Positions 7,546-12,460 of a stretch of DNA of 12,460 nt are shown piece after piece. The stretch spans positions 1 to 12,460 of the forward strand of contig CALBST010000022.1 of NCBI GenBank assembly GCA_937967425.1, given 5' to 3'. How positions within the stretch are numbered: the stretch's first letter is position 1; the number at the start of each line of letters is the position of its first letter. The notes beneath the pieces were generated by a model, which had not been told where the DNA came from, made no database searches, and was given only the letters and a program-made list of their open reading frames with translations. The DNA comes from an uncultured Caulobacteraceae bacterium (GTDB lineage Bacteria; Pseudomonadota; Alphaproteobacteria; Caulobacterales; TH1-2). Made by a program: the position numbers and the translations under genes.

Positions 7546-7947
7546 ATGGCTGCATATATCACCGCCTGGATTGCCGGCGCGATCGCGTTCCTTGTTCTCG
7601 ACGCCATTTGGCTGACGCAGATGTGGTCGCGCCTTTATCAGCCGCTTGTTGGCGAAATCACACGGCCGCAACTGAACTTTGCGGCCGCGATCGCGTTCTA
7701 CATCATCTATACGGCCGCCATCGTCTATTTCGCGGCGGCGCCGGCTTTGGAGCGCGGCGGCGTTGGCAAAGCGTTGCTCAACGGCGCCGTCTTCGGTTTC
7801 GCCGCCTACGCCACCTTCAATCTGACCAATCAGGCGACACTAAAGGCGTGGGATTGGCGCATCACGTTTACGGATATGACCTGGGGCACTGTCGTGACAG
7901 CGATCGCCGCCGCGGCTGCCTATGGGATGGCGTCACGCGTTGGCTGA
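7546..7947 (+). CDS. DUF2177 family small membrane protein
   Basis: A 133-residue integral membrane protein with four predicted helices: about 4-24 (ITAWIAGAIAFLVLDAIWL), 44-64 (FAAAIAFYIIYTAAIVYF), 73-93 (region GAVFGFAAYATFNLTNQ) and 111-129. Features typical of DUF2177 are the DAIWL segment at the end of helix 1, YATFNLTNQATLKAW, and the MTWGTV start of the last helix. The length matches the family; function is unknown. The ATG at 7546 is the only sensible start, though no clear ribosome binding site precedes it. Its last 28 bases overlap, tail to tail, the 3' end of the minus-strand transporter gene. Confidence 0.85.
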   Translation: MAAYITAWIAGAIAFLVLDAIWLTQMWSRLYQPLVGEITRPQLNFAAAIAFYIIYTAAIVYFAAAPALERGGVGKALLNGAVFGFAAYATFNLTNQATLKAWDWRITFTDMTWGTVVTAIAAAAAYGMASRVG

Positions 7948-9347
7948 GGCGGTTTCACGAAGAGCAACAAAACAAGCCCCGCGAGCAGCAGCAGCGCGAT
8001 CGAGGCAAAGCCCGCGCGCAGGCTCTGATAGGCGGTCGTGAAGTACGCCAGAACGGCCGGAGCGAGCCACGCCGTGGCTGAGCCGGAGAGCGCGTAGAGC
8101 CCGAACACTTCTCCTTCCATCCCCGCCGGCGCCAGGCGCGCCATGAGAGAACGGCTTGAGCCATAGGCGGCGGTGATGGAGATGGCGATGATAATGGCAA
8201 AGCCGAGGTACGCGAGTTCCGGCGCCGTCGCGAAAAGCGGGCTGTCCCAGACCGCGATCCCGGCTTCAACCGGCATGAAGAACATCGAAGTCGGCGACAT
8301 CGACACCATGAACACCAAGCATAGCAACGTTGCGCCGATCTCGGCCGCCACCGCGCGCTTCAAGCCGATGGCGTGATCGAGCCATCCGCTGAGCACGCCG
8401 CCAGCGACGGCGAAGATGCTCAGCAGAATGCCGTAGGACAGCATCTCCAGCAGATCCCATCCCATGACGCCAGACGCATAGACGCCGCTGAAAATCAGGA
8501 TCGCGGTTTTGCCGTCGGCGTAGAGCATCCGCGCGATCAGAAAGAGCGCGACGTTCTGATAGTCGCGCAGCTTGCGAATGGTGCGGATGACATTGCCCAC
8601 GCCGTGACGGACCGCATCGCCGAACTTCTCGCCAGTGGTGGTGAGGTCCGGCGTGTAGAGAAAAATCGGGATCGAAAAAACGACAAGCCATGCGGCGCAC
8701 AGGAGCGTGACGACGCGGTCGGGCTCATGCGCGGCGCGGTCTAGCCCGAACAGCGGCGCATCGGGAATGAACGGCAGCGCGATCTGGCCGGGCAGCGCCA
8801 TCGTGATCAGAACGAAGACGAGCAACAACACGGACGCCGCGTTGCCGAGGGAAAGCCCAAGTCCCGACACTTGCGAGATCGCGGCCGGCGGCGCCGCCCG
8901 TGTCAGCATCGAATTGTGCAGCACCTCGGTATAGACGAAGGCGACCCCGGCGGCGGTGGTGAAGAAGCCGATCGCCCAAAGCGGCAGCCCCGCCTCATTC
9001 GGCAGCGCGAACCATTTGATCGCGATGCAGAACGCCAGCGCCAGCGTACTTGCCGCCAGGAGTGGTTTGCGGCGGCCCATCCGGTCAGCGGCGGCGCCGA
9101 GAAACGGCGATGTCAGCGCGATGATCACGCCGGCTGTCGTATGCCAGCTCGCGATCATCGCCTGCCCGCGCACGGGATCGCCGATGACGACGTTCGAGAT
9201 GTAAGGCGCGAAAACGTAGATGGTGCCGAGCAGCACCCATGGATTGCGCGCCCACTCAAACAGCGCCCAACTCCACGCGCCGCGATCTATGACTTGCCCT
9301 TTGATGTGACGCCCCGGAGGCGCCGCCGCTTCGACGGGCGCCGTCAC
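7920..9347 (-). CDS. UMF1-family major facilitator superfamily transporter
   Basis: A 475-residue inner-membrane transporter of the UMF1 group (related to fungal Atg22). Visible evidence: the N-terminal WSWALFEWARNPWVLLGTIYVF segment characteristic of UMF1 proteins, the loop 2-3 MFS signature GAAADRMGRRKPLL (84-97), and about twelve hydrophobic helices across the full length. The substrate is unknown for most members; efflux or uptake of a small organic compound is the general expectation. The GTG start (9347) directly follows the esterase stop codon with no gap (TAG then GTG), with AAGG about ten bases upstream inside the esterase gene, so translation is probably coupled. It is the last gene of the TetR-esterase-transporter operon, and its 3' end overlaps the DUF2177 gene on the opposite strand. 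Confidence 0.88.
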   Translation of the reverse strand: MTAPVEAAAPPGRHIKGQVIDRGAWSWALFEWARNPWVLLGTIYVFAPYISNVVIGDPVRGQAMIASWHTTAGVIIALTSPFLGAAADRMGRRKPLLAASTLALAFCIAIKWFALPNEAGLPLWAIGFFTTAAGVAFVYTEVLHNSMLTRAAPPAAISQVSGLGLSLGNAASVLLLVFVLITMALPGQIALPFIPDAPLFGLDRAAHEPDRVVTLLCAAWLVVFSIPIFLYTPDLTTTGEKFGDAVRHGVGNVIRTIRKLRDYQNVALFLIARMLYADGKTAILIFSGVYASGVMGWDLLEMLSYGILLSIFAVAGGVLSGWLDHAIGLKRAVAAEIGATLLCLVFMVSMSPTSMFFMPVEAGIAVWDSPLFATAPELAYLGFAIIIAISITAAYGSSRSLMARLAPAGMEGEVFGLYALSGSATAWLAPAVLAYFTTAYQSLRAGFASIALLLLAGLVLLLFVKPPQPTRDAIP

Positions 9348-10382
9348 CTAGAGATTGCCTTTGAGGGCGGCGGCGGTCTCACGTGCGATCTGCCTGATGG
9401 CCGCCTCCGCAGCTGGCGCCGCCGATGGAAACGCGACGAAGCCATGTGGCAGCGAGTCAAAGCGCGTGTAGTTCACCTTCACGCCCGCCTCTTTGAGACG
9501 CTCAGCGTACGCAGCGCCCTGATCGAGCAACATGTCGAAGCCGGCGCCATACATCAACGCCGGCGCCAAGCCGCGCAAATCTTGCGCGCGACCGGGCGAA
9601 ATGCGCGGATCACTCGGGTCGGCGCCGTCTGGCAGATATTGCTTGACGAAAAAGTCGAGCGTCTCCGCCGTCAGCGGCCAGGCATCGGCGAACTCGTGCA
9701 TCGACGGCGTATCGGAGACAAAGTCGATGCCGGGATAGATGAGAAGTTGCACGACCGGCGGCTTCGTCTTCCGCATCTCCTGAGCGATGATGGCCGAGAA
9801 CAAACCGCCCATCGAGTCGCCGCCAATTGCAGCTTTGCCCACCGGGGCGCCGTAGCGCGCCGCATTATCGACGGCCCAGTTGTAGGCGGCGATGCAGTCC
9901 TCAAGCCCAATTGGATACTTGAACTCGGGCGCCAGCCGGTAATCGACCGAGATCACAGGCGCGCCTGCCTCCTTCGCGATGAGCCCGCAAAGCCGATGAC
10001 AGCTTTCCAACGATCCGATGACGCCGCCGCCGAAGTGGAGATAGACCATCAGCGCCGCTGAATTGTCGCGCACGGTTGGCAAATAAAGCCGGCAGGGCAC
10101 TGAATGGCTGCGGCCAGTGACGTAGATTTTCTCCACGCGCACACCGGATACTTTCCCACCGCCAAACAGCGCAGCGCCGGCCTCGGTCTGCGCGCGCAGC
10201 ATCGCCACCGTCATCTGATCCCACGGGATCGCGCGTTGACGCGCCTGCGCTTCCAGAAACTGCATGCGCGGATCGAGCGTCATGCCGCGCACAGTGCGCG
10301 GCGCACCGCCCGAGGCTTTGATCAGCGCTTCGTCGGAACGCGACAAAGCAAGGTGTACGAGCGCTTTGCGCAGCCAGGACAA
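9348..10382 (-). CDS. alpha/beta-hydrolase esterase, hormone-sensitive-lipase (HSL) family
   Basis: A 344-residue serine hydrolase expected to cleave carboxylic esters in the cytoplasm (no signal peptide). The catalytic serine is S190 in GDSMGG (188-193), the acid is probably D283 in GFDMLLDQG, and the histidine H313 in LPHGF; the family segment VDYRLAPE (146-153) is intact. The oxyanion-hole motif, usually HGGG in this family, reads HFGGG (116-120) here, keeping overall spacing to the following VIGS. Start is a TTG at 10382, supported by AGGAG six bases upstream; no ATG gives the N-terminal helix. The gene lies 14 bases after the TetR gene and abuts the transporter gene, so the regulator probably controls it. 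The substrate is unknown. Confidence 0.9.
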   Translation of the reverse strand: MSWLRKALVHLALSRSDEALIKASGGAPRTVRGMTLDPRMQFLEAQARQRAIPWDQMTVAMLRAQTEAGAALFGGGKVSGVRVEKIYVTGRSHSVPCRLYLPTVRDNSAALMVYLHFGGGVIGSLESCHRLCGLIAKEAGAPVISVDYRLAPEFKYPIGLEDCIAAYNWAVDNAARYGAPVGKAAIGGDSMGGLFSAIIAQEMRKTKPPVVQLLIYPGIDFVSDTPSMHEFADAWPLTAETLDFFVKQYLPDGADPSDPRISPGRAQDLRGLAPALMYGAGFDMLLDQGAAYAERLKEAGVKVNYTRFDSLPHGFVAFPSAAPAAEAAIRQIARETAAALKGNL

Positions 10383-10388
10383 GCGGAG

Positions 10389-10393
10389 CTCCT
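10389..10393 (-). promoter_or_regulatory. ribosome binding site for the TTG-initiated esterase
   Basis: AGGAG on the minus strand (10393-10389) is six bases before the TTG at 10382-10380, in the 14-base gap after the TetR stop codon. This near-consensus site at ideal spacing is the reason for accepting the rare TTG start. Confidence 0.75.
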
Positions 10394-10396
10394 AGA

Positions 10397-11020
10397 TCAA
10401 GCTTTGCGGGCCGCGCCCACGAGGCCTTTCAGAATGAGGCCTGTTACGAAGTCTGCCGCGGCGTCAATATCCGGCGGCGAACGGCGCAACATGGCTGACC
10501 CCACCTCTTGCGCGATGCCGATGCAGGCGCAAGCCAGATAATCAGCATCGACGCGCGGCGCATCGCCGTCCGCGATTGCGTCTTCAAGGCTCTGTCGCAC
10601 CTCTTGATAGACCGCCACCATCTCCGGCGTATCCATGCGCAGGATGTGCGGGCGCCGCTCGTCGATCGGCCGGCCTTCGATCTGGTTGTCCTGCACGATG
10701 AAGTGGAAGTAGGCGACGAACGCCGAGTGCAGATAGTCGTCAAAGCTCTTCGCGTTCTCGCGCGCCATGCGCAGGATCGGCCGGAAACGGCGCGCGCCGT
10801 CATCGGCAAGCGCGTCGAACACTTCCTCTTTCGACTTGAAGTAATTGTAGAAGGTGCCGCTCGCGAGATCGGTGCCACGAATGATGTCGCGCACGGTGGC
10901 GGCCTCATAGCCAAGCTCGGCAAACACTGCCCGCGCCGCCACCAGGATTGCCTGCCGGTTGGCGACCTTGGTCTTTTCCCGCTTGCCAATGGGTTCGACG
11001 TTGGCCGCCGCTTCGCTCAT
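10397..11020 (-). CDS. TetR/AcrR-family transcriptional regulator
   Basis: A 207-residue one-component regulator. The N-terminal DNA-binding domain (about 18-66) shows the TetR signature: RQAILVAARAVFAELGYEAAT, then the helix-turn-helix ending LASGTFYNYFKSKEEVF (about 52-68). The C-terminal part (about 75-205) is an all-helical ligand-binding and dimerisation domain whose ligand cannot be predicted. ATG start at 11020, with GGGGA five bases upstream. It is the first gene of the operon with the esterase and the UMF1 transporter, and is divergent from two thioesterase genes. It probably represses its own operon, and perhaps the thioesterases, by binding the palindrome at 11056-11071; a hydrolysed or exported ester or acyl compound would be a natural inducer. 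Confidence 0.92.
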   Translation of the reverse strand: MSEAAANVEPIGKREKTKVANRQAILVAARAVFAELGYEAATVRDIIRGTDLASGTFYNYFKSKEEVFDALADDGARRFRPILRMARENAKSFDDYLHSAFVAYFHFIVQDNQIEGRPIDERRPHILRMDTPEMVAVYQEVRQSLEDAIADGDAPRVDADYLACACIGIAQEVGSAMLRRSPPDIDAAADFVTGLILKGLVGAARKA

Positions 11021-11055
11021 CTTCTTCCCCGGATGACTCGTTCTTCATCCTACAA

Positions 11056-11071
11056 CGTCACAAAAGTGACG
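11056..11071. promoter_or_regulatory. palindromic candidate operator for the TetR regulator
   Basis: CGTCAC-AAAA-GTGACG is a perfect 16-bp palindrome (6-bp arms, 4-base spacer) in the 105-base region between the divergent TetR and thioesterase genes, 36 bases from the TetR start. A further partial half-site (CGTCAA, 11075-11080) is adjacent. TetR-family dimers typically bind palindromes of this size near their own promoter, so this is the likely autoregulatory site. Binding is inferred from position and symmetry only. Confidence 0.65.
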
Positions 11072-11074
11072 AAA

Positions 11075-11080
11075 CGTCAA
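11075..11080 (-). promoter_or_regulatory. possible -35 element for the TetR-esterase-transporter operon
   Basis: On the minus strand this reads TTGACG, close to the housekeeping -35 consensus of proteobacteria, pointing toward the TetR gene. The candidate operator lies directly downstream, where a bound repressor would block RNA polymerase. I see no convincing -10 element at standard spacing, so confidence is limited. Confidence 0.35.
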
Positions 11081-11125
11081 CTTGCGACAATGGCGGGGTG
11101 CGCCCGCCCCTGGTAGCACCGCAGG

Positions 11126-11617
11126 ATGAGCGACACGCCGACCTCCTACGCCGCCCCCGACGACGATCCGCTGCAGCGCGTGCGCGCCATGATCCAGTTC
11201 ACGCCGCAGGCCAAGGCGCTGGGCATGGAGGTGACCAAGATCGAGCCGGCGCGGGTTTGGGGCCTCGTACCCTATCGGGAAGAATTCATCGGCGATCCCG
11301 AAACCGGCGTCATCGCCGGCGGCGTCATCACGACATTCCTGGATACGCTTTGCGGCACGGCGGCGGTCGCCGCGATGGAGCGGCCGACGACCGTCGCCAC
11401 CATCGATCTGCGCATCGACTACATGCGCCCGGCCACGCCACAGCGCGACGTGCTGGCGGAAGCGCATTGCTACAAGCTCGGCCGCAGCGTCGCGTTCGTG
11501 CGTGCGGTTGCGTACGACGAGACGCCGGACAATCCGATCGCGCATGTCGCCGCCGCGTTCATGGTGAATTCGAACAACGGCCGGAAATTCGGCGCGAACC
11601 TGCGGAAGAAGAAATGA
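11126..11617 (+). CDS. PaaI-type hotdog-fold acyl-CoA thioesterase, first of a tandem pair
   Basis: A 163-residue hotdog-fold protein expected to hydrolyse acyl-CoA thioesters in the cytoplasm. The central helix region reads VIAGGVITTFLDTLCGTAA (about 62-80), with an acidic residue D73 at the catalytic position. The histidine of the family HGG motif is replaced by alanine (AGG, 64-66). The strand RIDYMRPA (96-103) and the C-terminal FVRAVAYDE and AHVAAAFMV strands fit the fold. Length is normal for the family. ATG 11126 is the natural start, but no well-spaced ribosome binding site is seen. The stop overlaps the start of the second thioesterase (ATGA, 11614-11617), so the two are coupled. It is divergent from the TetR operon and may share its operator. 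Confidence 0.87.
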   Translation: MSDTPTSYAAPDDDPLQRVRAMIQFTPQAKALGMEVTKIEPARVWGLVPYREEFIGDPETGVIAGGVITTFLDTLCGTAAVAAMERPTTVATIDLRIDYMRPATPQRDVLAEAHCYKLGRSVAFVRAVAYDETPDNPIAHVAAAFMVNSNNGRKFGANLRKKK

Positions 11618-12048
11618 GCGACACGCCGCAACAACGCGTCACCGCCGCCATCGAGCGCATCCCCTACGCACGCTTCCTCGGCATCCGCGCCGAACTCAAG
11701 GGCGATGAGCTCACGCTCGTCATGCCATTCAGCCAGCATCTCATCGGCAATCCGCTCTTGCCGGCGCTGCACGGCGGCGTTGTCGGAGCGCTGCTGGAGG
11801 TGACGGCGCTCACTCAGCTCGCCATCGCCTCAAAAAGCGAGCGCTTCCCGAAGACGGTAGACATCGGCGTCGACTATCTCCGCTCCGGCAAACCCATCGA
11901 TACGTTCGCCCGCGCCAAAGTCGTAAAAATCGGCCGCCGCATCGCAAACGTGCAAGCCGAAGCATGGCAAGGCGAGAAGACTCAGCCGATCGCGACGCTG
12001 CACGGACATTTTATGACGCCGGAGACGGACGACGGCGCGAGCGCCTAG
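11614..12048 (+). CDS. PaaI-type hotdog-fold acyl-CoA thioesterase, second of a tandem pair
   Basis: A 144-residue hotdog-fold protein. It keeps the HGG motif (53-55, in LHGGVVGALLEVTA) but has glutamate (E62) where PaaI proteins usually have aspartate and the first gene has D73. The strand VDIGVDYLRSGKP (82-94) is typical of the fold. Start ATG 11614 overlaps the previous stop by four bases and is preceded by GGAAGAAGAA, a good ribosome binding site. Both genes of the pair begin with the same 15 bases (ATGAGCGACACGCCG), encoding MSDTP, although the rest differs considerably. The overlap and complementary active-site residues suggest the two proteins may work as a hetero-oligomer. Substrate unknown. 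Confidence 0.87.
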   Translation: MSDTPQQRVTAAIERIPYARFLGIRAELKGDELTLVMPFSQHLIGNPLLPALHGGVVGALLEVTALTQLAIASKSERFPKTVDIGVDYLRSGKPIDTFARAKVVKIGRRIANVQAEAWQGEKTQPIATLHGHFMTPETDDGASA

Positions 12049-12109
12049 CTCAGCAGCGCCAAGAAGTTCTGACACGGGCATTTGAGTAGCCGCAGCGCCA
12101 CCAGTCCGT

Positions 12110-12115
12110 AAGGTG
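12110..12115 (+). promoter_or_regulatory. ribosome binding site for the right-edge gene
   Basis: AAGGTG lies five bases before the ATG at 12121. The nearby GTG (12113) and ATG (12115) run into an immediate TGA and can be excluded, which fixes the start at 12121. Confidence 0.6.
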
Positions 12116-12120
12116 ATGCG

Positions 12121-12460
12121 ATGAAGGGGATAGTCGCAGTTTGTTTTCTGATATTGGTCTGCTCTTGCGCTTCCACAGCGCAACAGCCCTCGGCAGACCC
12201 GCGCCAAGTGACGCTTCGCGGCATTCATCTAGGAATGAGCCGCACCGAGGTGGAATCGTCCCTCACTGCACAAGGCTTTTCGCGTACCAGCGCTACAAGC
12301 TGGGGGCGCTATCCAGACACCTCGGTGGCTGAGGCGCACGAGACCATCCTTATCGGCTACCATGGTGTTGGCGAGGACGAGACATTGTCTATCGTCCATT
12401 ACACACGCTCGTGGCGCTCGACCAACTTCGACGAGCAGTTTGGCACGGACGAGGCGCGCC
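12121..12460 (+). CDS. probable lipoprotein of unknown function, cut by the right edge
   Basis: An open frame of 113 codons runs from ATG 12121 off the window. The N-terminus MKGIVAVCFLILVCSC is a short, strongly hydrophobic signal sequence ending in a plausible lipobox (VCS before C16), so a lipid-anchored envelope protein is likely. Ordinary cleavage after the STA near residue 20 is the alternative. The following stretch GIHLGMSRTEVESSLTAQGF resembles the LGM-x-x-x-EV helix seen in small SmpA/OmlA-like envelope proteins, but this is a weak similarity and the family is not assigned. A good ribosome binding site (12110-12115) supports the start. The 72 bases between it and the thioesterase pair hold no other recognisable signal. 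Confidence 0.7.
   Translation, partial: MKGIVAVCFLILVCSCASTAQQPSADPRQVTLRGIHLGMSRTEVESSLTAQGFSRTSATSWGRYPDTSVAEAHETILIGYHGVGEDETLSIVHYTRSWRSTNFDEQFGTDEAR

Noticed and set aside
8871..10061. A 396-codon plus-strand open frame opposite the transporter and esterase genes
   Set aside because: It lies antisense to two well-supported genes, spans their junction, is rich in Arg/His/Gly as expected of a high-GC shadow frame, and has no recognisable domain.
12034..12045. GGCGC-GA-GCGCC palindrome at the end of the second thioesterase gene as a terminator
   Set aside because: The two-base loop is too small, it lies within the coding sequence before the stop, and no T-tract follows.
1..12460. Mobile elements, CRISPR arrays, tRNA or rRNA genes
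   Set aside because: No transposase-like protein, no regularly spaced repeat series and no tRNA- or rRNA-like sequence was seen by eye on either strand.

Overview
The window is a GC-rich, densely packed bacterial chromosome segment. It holds ten complete protein-coding genes on both strands, one gene cut by the right edge, and probably the last codons of another at the left edge. Protein sequences (UMF1 transporter, DUF2177 protein, tandem PaaI-type thioesterases, ligase-associated Lhr-type helicase, a response regulator with an alphaproteobacterial-looking linker), heavy use of GTG/TTG starts and compact four-base gene overlaps all suggest an alphaproteobacterium. A member of Caulobacterales or a related group is a reasonable guess, but no marker gene proves it. 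I see no rRNA, tRNA, CRISPR array, insertion sequence, phage gene or origin.

Left part (1-4691): a possible plus-strand gene end (2-49) converges on a minus-strand exported alkylsulfatase of the SdsA1/BDS1 metallo-beta-lactamase family (151-2079). A large imperfect inverted repeat (56-139) lies between them. Upstream of the alkylsulfatase on the same strand is a ligase-associated DEXH helicase (2160-4691), without the ligase, exonuclease and phosphoesterase genes that often accompany it.

Middle (4735-7947, plus strand): three genes are joined by four-base start/stop overlaps. They encode an exported protein of unknown function, a two-helix membrane protein of unknown function and a SnoaL-like (NTF2-fold) protein. 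After a 79-base gap come a response regulator with a non-DNA-binding helical C-terminus and a small DUF2177 membrane protein. The last gene overlaps the end of the next, convergent operon by 28 bases.

Right part (7920-12048): a minus-strand operon runs TetR-family regulator -> HSL-type esterase -> UMF1 major-facilitator transporter, with 14-base and zero-base gaps. Divergent from it are two overlapping PaaI-type hotdog thioesterase genes. The 105-base divergent intergenic region contains a perfect 6-4-6 palindrome just beyond a TTGACG hexamer, the natural candidate for the TetR operator. Together these genes look like a regulated module for hydrolysing or exporting an ester or acyl-CoA compound; the substrate cannot be read from sequence. 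The right edge cuts a probable lipoprotein gene (12121 onward).

Most of the window is ordinary chromosomal content. The items most deserving follow-up are the overlapping three-gene operon of unknown function, the hotdog pair with complementary active-site substitutions, the response regulator with an unusual output region, and the inverted repeat at the left end.
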